From positions 186,001-250,000 of the forward strand of contig NZ_JABAPM010000003.1 of NCBI RefSeq assembly GCF_018913465.1: DNA of 64,000 bases. The letters run 5' to 3'. The position numbers and the translations under genes are program-made. This document shows, piece after piece, positions 37,072-45,748 of the stretch; positions within the stretch are counted from its first letter, which is position 1; the number at the start of each line of letters is the position of its first letter. The stretch is from Arcanobacterium phocae. Its GTDB lineage: Bacteria; Actinomycetota; Actinomycetes; Actinomycetales; Actinomycetaceae. Under the pieces are notes generated by a model. That model ran no database searches. It was given only the letters and a program-made list of their open reading frames with translations, and was not told the origin of the DNA.

Positions 37072-38880
37072 ATGCGTTCATTCAGCCGTGTAGCTAAGAT
37101 AGCTGCTTTTACCAGCGCGATGTTGCTGATGGCATCGTGCTCTGGACAACCAACTGCTAACAAACCGTCAGACGGCGGTAGCGCACAGCCCACCGGAGAA
37201 ATCCAAGAGGGCGGAAACGTCACAGTAGCTTTGCGCACACCTACATGGATATTGCCAATTTCTGCACCTGGAAAAACACAAGGAGAAAATGGCATTTTCA
37301 TCAACATGCTGTACAAGGGATTCTTCGATTACAAGCTTGACGCAGACAACGAATTTAACCTTGACGAGCGTTCCCTTGCCGAAGAACCAAAAGTATCTGA
37401 TGATGGTCTAACCTATGAGCTGAAAATGAAGCCATCGAAATGGTCTGATGGGGAAGAAATTACTACTCGTGATGTGGAATTCTGGTGGAACATTCTCAAC
37501 GCGAACAAAGAAGAATGGTCCGGTTACCGCAAGGGAAACTTCCCGGATAACATTGCCGAATTCAAGATTATTGACGATCACACCGTATCGTTCACGACGA
37601 CCGAAGTATTCAACCCAGGCTGGTTTGTTGATAATCAGCTAGGCTCAGTTCGCCCACTGCCGCAACACGTATGGGGTAAAACCTCCGTCGATGGCGAAAT
37701 TGGTGATTATGATCGTGACCTAGATGGAGCTAAAGCAATTTTCGCTATGCTGACTGAAGCGTCCAAGGATCTGCAATCATATGCAACTAACCCGCTGTGG
37801 AAAGTTGTCAACGGACCATTCCAACTAGATTCTTTCGTGCCAAACGGTGAAGTCAAACTGGTTGCTAACAAACAATACACTGGCAGTGACAAGCCAAAGC
37901 TTGACTCGGTAACTTTGCGTCCGTTCACATCTGATGATGCCCAGTTTAATGTTCTGCGTTCTGGTGGCATTGACTACGGTTATATTCCAGCTGGATCGAT
38001 CAATCAACGGGCTACTATTGAATCGCAAGGATACGTCGTCGAACCTTGGGCGGGATGGTCAATCACCTACATGCCATTCAACTTCGCCAACCCGAAGTCA
38101 GGCCCAATTTTCAAGCAAAAGTACGTCCGCCAAGCGATGCAGATGCTAATCGACCAAGAAGCAATCGCTAAAACAGTTTGGGCTGGAACAGCAACCCCGA
38201 CTTGTGGACCAGTGCCACAAAAGCCAGGGGCAGCTGGATCAACTGAAGGCTGCGCATACAAGTTTGACCCAGCAGGCGCAAAGAAGCTTTTGGAATCGCA
38301 CGGTTGGAAGATCAATGCCGGCGACGTTTCCATATGTGAAAAGCCAGGTACTGGTGATGGTCAATGTGGTGAAGGTGTAGAAAAGGGTGCACAGCTGCAG
38401 TTCAAGATGATTTCGCAGTCTGGATTCCCAGCCACAACTCGCATGATGACGGAAATTAACTCCCGCTTCTCGGAGGTTGGCATCAAGCTCGAGATCCAGG
38501 AGGTTCCGGATTCTGTAGCAGTATCGCAAAAGTGTGCACCGGGTGAAGCATGTGATTGGGACTTGTCTTTCTTCGGATCACAATCATCGTGGTACTACCC
38601 GGTTTACGCATCAGGAGATCGACTGTTTCAAACGGATGCGCCAGTCAATCTTGGTTCATACTCTAACCCAGAGGCAGACAAGCTGATTGAGGCCACCTTG
38701 CGGGCTAAGGACAGCAAAGCATTGAAGGAATACAACGACTTCCTTGCAGAAGATCTACCAGTTTTGTGGATGCCAAATCCAGTAGCGCAAATTTCTGCGT
38801 GGAAGAAAGACCTTTACGGAATAGGTCCACAAGATCCAATGCTTGGTATGTTCCCACAAGATTGGGCACATACTAAGTAG
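37072..38880 (+). CDS. ABC importer substrate-binding lipoprotein, family 5 (Dpp/Opp type)
   Basis: A 602-residue solute-binding lipoprotein. ATG 37072 follows GAGGAG and gives a short signal peptide with lipobox LMASC; an upstream ORF extension lacks this. Family 5 pattern is seen (WSDGEEITTRDVEFWWNIL, then YVRQAMQMLIDQEAIAKTVW). Cluster C binding proteins bind peptides, nickel or oligosaccharides; the fucosidase and ROK kinase downstream favour a glycan or glycopeptide. It contains several cysteine pairs in the second half (CGPVPQ, GCAYKF, ICEKPG, QCGEG), unusual for this family and suggestive of disulfides. Confidence 0.9.
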   Translation: MRSFSRVAKIAAFTSAMLLMASCSGQPTANKPSDGGSAQPTGEIQEGGNVTVALRTPTWILPISAPGKTQGENGIFINMLYKGFFDYKLDADNEFNLDERSLAEEPKVSDDGLTYELKMKPSKWSDGEEITTRDVEFWWNILNANKEEWSGYRKGNFPDNIAEFKIIDDHTVSFTTTEVFNPGWFVDNQLGSVRPLPQHVWGKTSVDGEIGDYDRDLDGAKAIFAMLTEASKDLQSYATNPLWKVVNGPFQLDSFVPNGEVKLVANKQYTGSDKPKLDSVTLRPFTSDDAQFNVLRSGGIDYGYIPAGSINQRATIESQGYVVEPWAGWSITYMPFNFANPKSGPIFKQKYVRQAMQMLIDQEAIAKTVWAGTATPTCGPVPQKPGAAGSTEGCAYKFDPAGAKKLLESHGWKINAGDVSICEKPGTGDGQCGEGVEKGAQLQFKMISQSGFPATTRMMTEINSRFSEVGIKLEIQEVPDSVAVSQKCAPGEACDWDLSFFGSQSSWYYPVYASGDRLFQTDAPVNLGSYSNPEADKLIEATLRAKDSKALKEYNDFLAEDLPVLWMPNPVAQISAWKKDLYGIGPQDPMLGMFPQDWAHTK

Positions 38881-38886
38881 CAAATG

Positions 38887-38985
38887 GAACCGGGTTAGCG
38901 GCGCTCGGAACATATCTTAATAACTGTCTCGATTTTGAGTGTGACACGCCGATTCTATGACGGTATGCCGCCGCCAACCCGGTTC
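38887..38985 (+). terminator. Long-range stem-loop between binding-protein and permease genes
   Basis: Arms 38887-38903 and 38969-38985 pair over 17 positions with one mismatch and enclose about 65 bases. A short T-run (CTTTTG) follows, then the permease ribosome site. It probably causes partial termination or protects the binding-protein mRNA, giving more binding protein than permease. Confidence 0.6.
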
Positions 38986-39004
38986 TTTTGTGAAAGGAGA
39001 ACAC

Positions 39005-39964
39005 ATGGTCCGCTACATTACGCGCAGACTTATGCAATCGCTGGTTGTGGTTGTTCTCGTGACGATCATAACCTTCACGATTTTGCATATGTTGCCCGGG
39101 GGAGCGGCTCGCTCAGCTTTGGGCCTGCAAGCCACCCAGGAACAGCTAGATGCTTACGCGCATCAAATGGGATATGACCGACCGCTTTACGAGCAGTACT
39201 TTACGTACCTCAACCAGCTGATCCACGGTGAATTGGGTACTTCGTTTGCCTTGAATATGGATGTGTCCGAAGCTATCGCACAGCGACTACCAAAAACAAT
39301 GCTTCTCAGCTTTTGTGGTTTAACGTTGGCGGTGGTGATTGCAATTCCGCTTGGTATGCTACAAGCCTGGAAACGTAATCAATGGCCGGACTATCTCATC
39401 ACAGCTATCGCGTTGCTGATGTACTCCACTCCGCTGTTTTTCATGGGTCTGCTCTTGATCGTGCTGTTCTCGCAAACCTGGCCAATTTTGCCACCCGAAG
39501 CGCCTCAGGGATTTACCGTCTCTGAAATGCTGTCCCAATGGCAAGGGCTGATTTTGCCGTCGATCACGTTAGCGATTGTTTCGTTAGCGGCCTATACACG
39601 TTATATTCGTTCATCGATGGTGGACAATCTAGAAGAAAACTATATCCGGACTGCTCGAGCTAAAGGATTGTCTGAATCCCGGGTAGTTATTAAACACGCG
39701 ATGCGCAACTCCTTATTCCCAGTTATCACTTTGCTTGGAATGTCACTTCCGGCACTATTTTCTGGAGGGCTCGTGGTGGAGTCACTCTTTAACTATCCGG
39801 GAATGGGATTGATGTATTGGCAGGCGGCCCAGGGACGTGACTATCCAATCTTGTTGGCCGTAACCACAATTATTTCGATAGCAACTGTGATTGGTGCTCT
39901 CTTAGCAGACATCATGTACGCAGTGGCTGATCCGAGAGTGCGCTATGGGGGAGGTGATGCGTGA
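39005..39964 (+). CDS. ABC importer permease, DppB type
   Basis: A 319-residue inner-membrane permease with about six helices. ATG 39005 follows AAAGGAGA. Family 5 permease features: MVRYITRRLMQSLVVV, the extracytoplasmic ALGLQATQEQLDAYAHQMGYDRPLYEQY, and the ATPase-contact loop RTARAKGLSESRVVIKHAMRNSLFP (EAA motif). Its stop overlaps the start of the DppC partner. Confidence 0.93.
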   Translation: MVRYITRRLMQSLVVVVLVTIITFTILHMLPGGAARSALGLQATQEQLDAYAHQMGYDRPLYEQYFTYLNQLIHGELGTSFALNMDVSEAIAQRLPKTMLLSFCGLTLAVVIAIPLGMLQAWKRNQWPDYLITAIALLMYSTPLFFMGLLLIVLFSQTWPILPPEAPQGFTVSEMLSQWQGLILPSITLAIVSLAAYTRYIRSSMVDNLEENYIRTARAKGLSESRVVIKHAMRNSLFPVITLLGMSLPALFSGGLVVESLFNYPGMGLMYWQAAQGRDYPILLAVTTIISIATVIGALLADIMYAVADPRVRYGGGDA

Positions 39965-40827
39965 TGAGCGTTAAGAAACGCAACAGCTTATTCCGACAAG
40001 GAGCTGAGGTCTTTGTATCGAATCGGTTGGCCGTCGTAGGATTGTCAATTCTTATCGCATTTACGCTGTTTTCTTTCGTTGGTCCCTATATTTGGGTAAC
40101 TGAGCAGCAATACTCATCTTTATCGGATGCTTACTTACCGATTTCTGGCGAGCATCCGTTAGGAACTGATGGCGTTGGTTTCGATCAGGTAGGCCGGTTA
40201 ATGGAAGGCGGCCAAACGTCGATTATTATCGGTTTAGCTGCGGGTATTTTGGCGACGACGATTGGCACAATTTGGGGCGCAATTGCGGGCTTTGTTGGCG
40301 GCTGGGTCGATGCAGCAATGATGCGAATCGTGGATGCAATGATGGCGGTTCCAGCATTGTTCCTCTTTATTTTGATTGCGTCTGTCATTACCCCTAATGT
40401 TCCATTATTGGTATTAACAATTGGTGCGTTCGCCTGGTTGAATCCGGCTCGTTTAATTCGTGGCGAATCCTTGGCTTTACGATCTCGCGAATATATTACG
40501 GCAATGCGAGGCATGGGTGGTTCTCCGATGCGTGCTGTGCGGACCCACATTGTGCGTAATGCTATTGGAACGGTCATTGTTAATGCGACTTTCCAGGTTG
40601 CTGACGCAATTTTATATGTCGCTTACTTATCATTCTTAGGGCTTGGAGTTCCACCGCCGGCAGCCAACTGGGGAGGCATGCTGTCCACCGGTATGAACGA
40701 GGTTTATAACGGGCATTGGTGGTTGTTGTATCCACCCGGAATCATGATCATTTTGCTGGTTGTGGCTTTCAATTTTGTTGGTGACGGTTTGCGTGATGCG
40801 TTCGAAGTTCGGCTTCGGACCCGTTAG
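39964..40827 (+). CDS. ABC importer permease, DppC type
   Basis: A 287-residue permease. ATG 39964 overlaps the dppB-type stop TGA (39962-39964); GTG 39961 is an equally spaced alternative after the strong site GGAGGTGAT. The family hallmark GEHPLGTDGVGFDQVGRLMEGGQ and the EAA loop EYITAMRGMGGSPMRAVRTHIVRN are present, with six helices. Forms the channel with the DppB-type subunit. Confidence 0.93.
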   Translation: MSVKKRNSLFRQGAEVFVSNRLAVVGLSILIAFTLFSFVGPYIWVTEQQYSSLSDAYLPISGEHPLGTDGVGFDQVGRLMEGGQTSIIIGLAAGILATTIGTIWGAIAGFVGGWVDAAMMRIVDAMMAVPALFLFILIASVITPNVPLLVLTIGAFAWLNPARLIRGESLALRSREYITAMRGMGGSPMRAVRTHIVRNAIGTVIVNATFQVADAILYVAYLSFLGLGVPPPAANWGGMLSTGMNEVYNGHWWLLYPPGIMIILLVVAFNFVGDGLRDAFEVRLRTR

Positions 40828-40835
40828 GAGTAATC

Positions 40836-42833
40836 ATGACTACAGAACCATTGCTATCTATTGATGATCTCAATGTGACAATCAAGCTTCGCAAGGGACA
40901 GGTCACTCCATTGCGCGGCGTGAGCCTCGATGTTATGCCGGGGGAGACACTAGGCATAGTTGGTGAATCGGGCTGTGGCAAAACGATGACCGCGCTGTCC
41001 ATCATGGGCTTATTGCCGCAGATGGGGCAGGTATCGAGTGGCAAGATTACCTTCAACGGCCGGAACTTGACGGCACTGGACCAAAAGGATGCGCGCCGGG
41101 TACGAGGCCTGGAAATCGGCATGATTTTCCAGGACCCGCTGACCAGCTTGAATCCGACGATGAAGATCGGGGATCAAGTTGCCGAACCGTTACGTGTGCA
41201 TCGCGGAGTATCGAAGGCTGAAGGCCGACAAGCTGCTATCGATGTGTTACGTAAAGTTGGTATGCCACGTCCGGAAGCAATAGTCAACGATTATCCGCAT
41301 CAGCTATCTGGAGGTATGCGGCAGCGTGTGATGATCGCGATGGCATTGATTTGCCAGCCAGCGTTGTTGATCGCAGACGAACCGACGACGGCGTTGGACG
41401 TAATGATTCAACGCCAGATACTGGATTTGTTGGATTCGTTGAAGAAGGAATTCAACACCTCAGTTATTTTGGTAACCCACGATTTGGGAGTGGTCGCCGG
41501 ACGTGCAGACCGGGTTGCAGTGATGTATGCCGGTAAAGTTGTAGAGATTGGTGCGACGGCTGAAATTTTCGCCCATCCACAACACCAATACACGCGGTCA
41601 TTGATGGCGGCTTTGCCGGAGAATACAAAGGATACTCGGCAAGAGCTATACACAATTCCTGGGATGCCGCCGTCGTTAAGGGAAACGCTGGTAGGGTGCC
41701 CGTTCGCACCCCGGTGTCCTCGCACGATTGAAAAATGCCATACGGAAACCCCGCAGTTAGTGATGACAGCGGTCAACGGGATGACACATTCTCATTCGTG
41801 TTGGAATCCGGCGGGTGCCCCACTTGAGCGTCCAACGTCATTACGAAAAATGCGTGATGTCACAAGTCAACCTATCATGTGTTCGGTAAAAGACGTATCA
41901 AAGCTCTACCCAGCAATGGGTGGCAAATTATTCCGCCGAAGAATCGGATCTGTCCATGCGGTATCTCATGTTTCTCTGGATGTCCACGAAGGGGAAACTC
42001 TTGGAATCGTGGGAGAATCAGGATGTGGCAAGTCAACTTTAGGGCGGATTATTTCAGCTCTTGAGCCGGCCAGCGAGGGACGCATTGTGATTAATGGTCG
42101 GGATATTGCGCAGGCTTCACGCAGTGAGTTGAAGAAACTCCGGCGCAACGTCCAGATGATGTTCCAGGATTCGTTTGCTGCTATGGATCCACGCATGCGG
42201 GTGGATGAAATTTTGACTGAGCCGTTAAAAATACAGCGAATGGGCTCTGCAGCTGAGCAACAAGAGCGCGCCGATACTTTGGTGGGAAAGATTGGAATTG
42301 AACAAGATGCCATGTGGAAATATCCGCATGAGTTTTCGGGTGGTCAGCTACAACGTATTGGCTTAGCGCGTTCGCTGATGATGGAACCACGGCTGATTGT
42401 TTGTGATGAGCCGGTGTCAGCTCTTGACGTATCGGTTCAAGCCCAAGTACTGAATGTGATGCGGCGACTGCAAGAAGAGCATTCACTTACCTACATTTTC
42501 ATCTCTCACGATTTGTCAGTAGTGAAATATATTTCTGACCGAATCGCGGTGATGTACTTGGGTAAAATCGTGGAGATAGGGCCGGCTGCCGACATTGTGA
42601 GCTCGCCAAAACATCCTTATACGCAGGCTTTGATCGAAGCAATTCCAGTTGCCGATCCGGCGCATAAAGCAAAAGAAATAGTCCATTTGACGGGCGAACC
42701 GGCATCGGCAGTTAATCCGCCGGAAGGTTGCCGGTTTAAGAATCGGTGTCCGTTCGCTACTGAATTATGTGACACAGAACCGCTCTTGACTGACGGCTTC
42801 CACCAAGTTGCTTGCCACTATCCGTTGCGGTGA
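40836..42833 (+). CDS. ABC importer ATPase, fused DppD-DppF
   Basis: A 665-residue protein carrying two complete ABC domains. First: Walker A GESGCGKT (43-50), signature LSGGMRQR, Walker [13 protein letters not shown]. Second (from ~345): [29 protein letters not shown]. Each ends in the oligopeptide/dipeptide C-terminal cysteine motif ([14 protein letters not shown] and [14 protein letters not shown]), which in DppD/DppF binds an iron-sulfur cluster. The fusion is common in actinobacteria and gives a heterodimer-like pair in one chain. ATG 40836 follows AGGAG. Confidence 0.95.
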   Translation: MTTEPLLSIDDLNVTIKLRKGQVTPLRGVSLDVMPGETLGIVGESGCGKTMTALSIMGLLPQMGQVSSGKITFNGRNLTALDQKDARRVRGLEIGMIFQDPLTSLNPTMKIGDQVAEPLRVHRGVSKAEGRQAAIDVLRKVGMPRPEAIVNDYPHQLSGGMRQRVMIAMALICQPALLIADEPTTALDVMIQRQILDLLDSLKKEFNTSVILVTHDLGVVAGRADRVAVMYAGKVVEIGATAEIFAHPQHQYTRSLMAALPENTKDTRQELYTIPGMPPSLRETLVGCPFAPRCPRTIEKCHTETPQLVMTAVNGMTHSHSCWNPAGAPLERPTSLRKMRDVTSQPIMCSVKDVSKLYPAMGGKLFRRRIGSVHAVSHVSLDVHEGETLGIVGESGCGKSTLGRIISALEPASEGRIVINGRDIAQASRSELKKLRRNVQMMFQDSFAAMDPRMRVDEILTEPLKIQRMGSAAEQQERADTLVGKIGIEQDAMWKYPHEFSGGQLQRIGLARSLMMEPRLIVCDEPVSALDVSVQAQVLNVMRRLQEEHSLTYIFISHDLSVVKYISDRIAVMYLGKIVEIGPAADIVSSPKHPYTQALIEAIPVADPAHKAKEIVHLTGEPASAVNPPEGCRFKNRCPFATELCDTEPLLTDGFHQVACHYPLR

Positions 42834-42838
42834 GTGCG

Positions 42839-43729
42839 ATGACTATAAAAATAGGTGCGGATATTGGCGGAACCACCATGGCTGTCGCCCAAGTGACTGA
42901 CGATGGACAGATTCTTGATCGGATAGAAATTCCGAGTCCAGCCCGTGAATCTGGTTTTGCTGTTGTACGGGAGCTGAAGCAGATTGTCTCATCCCGTTGG
43001 CCGCAGGCGACATCTGTAGGAATCGGGGCGGCAGGCGTGATTGATGCCGAAGGTAATATTCTTACTGCCTCCGATTCTTTCCGCAACTGGGCAGGGTTTG
43101 CATTACGTGCACAAGTACAGTGTGCGTTAGAAATCCCGGTAGGTGTAGAAAATGATGTCAATGCATTCTTGTTAGGTGAGACGTTATGTGGGACCGTTGC
43201 TGGCGAAACTGACTGTTTAGGAGTCATGTTAGGTACCGGTGTCGGTGGAGCAATTATGCTCGATGGAAAGATCCTTCACGGTCCGCGGGGAGCCGCGGCT
43301 GAAATAGGACACATGCCTGGCTTTGGTTCACTTCCGTGTACCTGCGGTGGTAGTGGACATGTGGAGACGACGTCGTCGGGTCGCTCAATCGCTCGGTTAT
43401 ACTCCCAAGCCACTGGCAACAAGGTGACTTCTGCTCGAGAAGTCTCGCAGGCAGCACAACAAGGCGACCAGATCGCCGTCGAGACCCTTGTAAATGCCGG
43501 ACGATATGTTGCGCTCGCGATTATCCAAACCGCAACTATTCTTGATCTAGATTCGGTTGTGGTTGGTGGTGGGGTGACTCGTGATTGGGAGTATCTCTCC
43601 GTTGGTTTTGCCGATGTTATAGACCAAAACCCATTGGTTTCGGGGACACAGCTAGTTATCCATAAATCTATTCTTGGAGGAGACGCTGTTCTTATTGGTG
43701 CAGCGCGGAAGGGAGCCGAGTTGTGCTGA
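42839..43729 (+). CDS. ROK-family sugar kinase
   Basis: A 296-residue cytosolic sugar kinase. N-terminal phosphate loop KIGADIGGTTMAVAQV, catalytic VENDVNA, and GTGVGGAIMLDGKILHGPRGAAAEIGHM are all typical. The zinc motif reads CTCGGSGHVE, so the usual third Cys (GCxE) is His. ATG 42839 is chosen; GTG 42830, overlapping the ATPase stop, is possible and neither has a clear ribosome site, so translation may depend on coupling. Substrate could be GlcNAc, glucose or ManNAc; next to a fucosidase, GlcNAc from a fucosyl-GlcNAc unit is attractive but unproven. Confidence 0.88.
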   Translation: MTIKIGADIGGTTMAVAQVTDDGQILDRIEIPSPARESGFAVVRELKQIVSSRWPQATSVGIGAAGVIDAEGNILTASDSFRNWAGFALRAQVQCALEIPVGVENDVNAFLLGETLCGTVAGETDCLGVMLGTGVGGAIMLDGKILHGPRGAAAEIGHMPGFGSLPCTCGGSGHVETTSSGRSIARLYSQATGNKVTSAREVSQAAQQGDQIAVETLVNAGRYVALAIIQTATILDLDSVVVGGGVTRDWEYLSVGFADVIDQNPLVSGTQLVIHKSILGGDAVLIGAARKGAELC

Positions 43730-44994
43730 ACTTCGACGAACGTGTGGGCAGCCGACAGGACGTATCGTATCCGCCCACGCCAGTACCACAGTGGTATCGG
43801 GACGCTAAAGTTGGGCTGATGATCCATTGGGGAATCTATTCGATTCCGGCATGGGCGGTTACAAGTGATGAACATTTTTCCCCAGCTGAAGAATATGCTT
43901 TTCATCGCTATGCGGAATGGTACGGAAATACAGTACGTATTCCCGGATCACCAACAGCGTTGCTTCATCGGGCGCGGTACGGTCAACGTTCCTATGAAGA
44001 TTTGGTGGATATCTGGCAGATTCGTGACGGTGCAGTAGCAAACATGGTGAATCTAGCTGTGCGTGCCGGAGCGCGTTATGTTGTTCCAACTACGAAACAT
44101 CACGATGGGCTGTGTTTGTGGAACACACAGACGACGGATTTTTCTACTGTTAAACGAGGTCCCGGCGTCGATATTATTGGTCAATACGGACAGGCGGTAC
44201 GCCAGGCTGGGCTCCGGCTGGGACTGTATTTTTCCGGTGCACTAGATTGGCACGCTAGTAATTTCGGTCCGATTACTTCTGATGAGGAGCTGTTCGCATT
44301 CCGGCGTAACGATCCGGACTTTGCACAATACGCGGCCACCCAACTTCGTGAACTTATTGATATTTACCATCCGGACTATATTTGGAATGATATTGATTGG
44401 CCAGATGGTGGAAAGGGACCCGAACCATACAGTTTATCTGCGTTGTTTACGCAATATTTTCAGACTGTTCCAAACGGGGTAATAAATGACCGATGGGGAG
44501 TGCCAGCTCAAGGTGTGCTAACCCGTGAATATCGTGATGTTTCAGGGGTGATGGACCGACCATGGGAAGCTGTGCGCGGACTAGGTAAGTCTTTTGGCTA
44601 CAATGCAGATGAAGATGAATCTGTAATATTCAGTGGCCCAGATTTGGTGCGATATCTGGTGGATGTGGTTGCAAAGAACGGCAATTTACTGATCAATATC
44701 GGGCCCAAGGCAGATGGAACGGTACCTGATATTCAGCAGCAATCGCTGGAATATATGGGGCAATGGTTACGTGTTTTTGGTGAGGGTATCTACGGGACGC
44801 GGCCGTGGGGTCCGGGATTGCTTGACGGCTGTTATTTCACCTGTTCAACTGGAGCTGATGACGTGGTCTATGCACTGTACGAGCCGGACCGCGAGGTAGT
44901 GTTACCAGAAAAGCTACGGAATCGAAAAATAATTCCACTCGAGAGTGGTGATGGTATGCAGTGGCCTATTGTTGTGGCGAAGTTGGTGGATTAA
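43723..44994 (+). CDS. Alpha-L-fucosidase, GH29
   Basis: A 423-residue cytosolic GH29 fucosidase lacking a signal peptide, so it acts on imported substrate. GTG 43723 follows AAGGGAG and overlaps the kinase gene by 7 bases. Family motifs are KVGLMIHWGIYSIPAW, YVVPTTKHHDGLCLW, and the nucleophile Asp223 in YIWNDIDWPDGG, then NLLINIGPKADG. It lacks the C-terminal carbohydrate-binding domains of secreted fucosidases. It would release fucose from an oligosaccharide or glycoamino acid taken up by the adjacent ABC system. Confidence 0.94.
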   Translation: MLNFDERVGSRQDVSYPPTPVPQWYRDAKVGLMIHWGIYSIPAWAVTSDEHFSPAEEYAFHRYAEWYGNTVRIPGSPTALLHRARYGQRSYEDLVDIWQIRDGAVANMVNLAVRAGARYVVPTTKHHDGLCLWNTQTTDFSTVKRGPGVDIIGQYGQAVRQAGLRLGLYFSGALDWHASNFGPITSDEELFAFRRNDPDFAQYAATQLRELIDIYHPDYIWNDIDWPDGGKGPEPYSLSALFTQYFQTVPNGVINDRWGVPAQGVLTREYRDVSGVMDRPWEAVRGLGKSFGYNADEDESVIFSGPDLVRYLVDVVAKNGNLLINIGPKADGTVPDIQQQSLEYMGQWLRVFGEGIYGTRPWGPGLLDGCYFTCSTGADDVVYALYEPDREVVLPEKLRNRKIIPLESGDGMQWPIVVAKLVD

Positions 44995-45075
44995 CTTGGG
45001 ACTATATCGTGCTGGTTGTTACGTCGTCGTAAGAGATGCCATACAATCGTGATGAAAACCATCGCAGGAGGAAAG

Positions 45076-45741
45076 ATGCTTGAGGTTATCGCATTAAATG
45101 CGCACGATGCGCTCGCGGCTGCTCAAGGTGGAGCAGATCGAATCGAACTGGTTGGCACAATGGACCAAGACGGATTATCAGCAACGGTTGAACAGGTGCG
45201 GCACATTCGCGAAGTATCTGATATTCCTATTCGTGCAATGGTGCGCGATCAAGCTGGTTTCATGCCTGGGAGCAAAGAAACGCTTGCTGCTACTGCTCGA
45301 GAACTTGTGCAGGCTGGGGTAGAAGCGCTTGTTGTTGGCTGGGTTCGAGACGGCCAACTAGATACAAAAACCTTGCAGGAGGTTCTCGCTGATGTTCCTG
45401 GATGTGAATTAACGATCCATCGCGCGGTAGACAATGTGGCAGATTATGCTGCTGGCTGGCATCAGATTCTGAGCCTGTCTCACGTGACAAGTGTGCTCAC
45501 TGCTGGCTCGGCAACGGGAGTTACTGCTGGTATGGATAACCTGCTATCACAAGCGGTGAATCCGCAGGCGCGGGAGCTTATGATGGTCGGTGGTGGACTG
45601 CATCTCGAGCATCTCCCAGCTTTGAGAGACGCAGGTATCCATAAGTTCCATGTTGGTTCTGCAGTGCGTGGCGGTAGTTTTGTGAATCCAATCGATCCGC
45701 GACTAGTCGAATCTTGGGCGGTAGCGACGGGTGTTTTATAA
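45076..45741 (+). CDS. cutC: CutC-family TIM-barrel protein
   Basis: A 221-residue CutC protein. ATG 45076 after GGAGGAAAG is the true start; the ORF extends 60 bases further without a site. Family patterns: LEVIALNAHDALAAAQGGADRIEL, then IPIRAMVRDQAGF and LTIHRAVDNVADY, and GGLHLEHLPALRDAG. CutC was named for copper homeostasis in E. coli, but its biochemical role is unsettled, and CutC genes are often seen next to sugar-degradation genes. It follows GH29 by 81 bases on the same strand. Confidence 0.88.
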   Translation: MLEVIALNAHDALAAAQGGADRIELVGTMDQDGLSATVEQVRHIREVSDIPIRAMVRDQAGFMPGSKETLAATARELVQAGVEALVVGWVRDGQLDTKTLQEVLADVPGCELTIHRAVDNVADYAAGWHQILSLSHVTSVLTAGSATGVTAGMDNLLSQAVNPQARELMMVGGGLHLEHLPALRDAGIHKFHVGSAVRGGSFVNPIDPRLVESWAVATGVL

Positions 45742-45742
45742 T
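45714..45742 (+). promoter_or_regulatory. Promoter for a leaderless GT2 transcript
   Basis: TTGGGC (45714-45719), 17-base spacer, consensus TATAAT (45737-45742), then six bases to ATG 45749. The -10 box overlaps the cutC stop. Transcription should begin at or next to the ATG. Confidence 0.65.
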
Positions 45743-45748
45743 AGACCT

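Noticed and set aside
37072-42833. Plain dipeptide/oligopeptide importer
   Set aside because: Sequence family fits, but the immediate ROK kinase, GH29 fucosidase and ROK repressor make a peptide-only role less likely; kept as the alternative.
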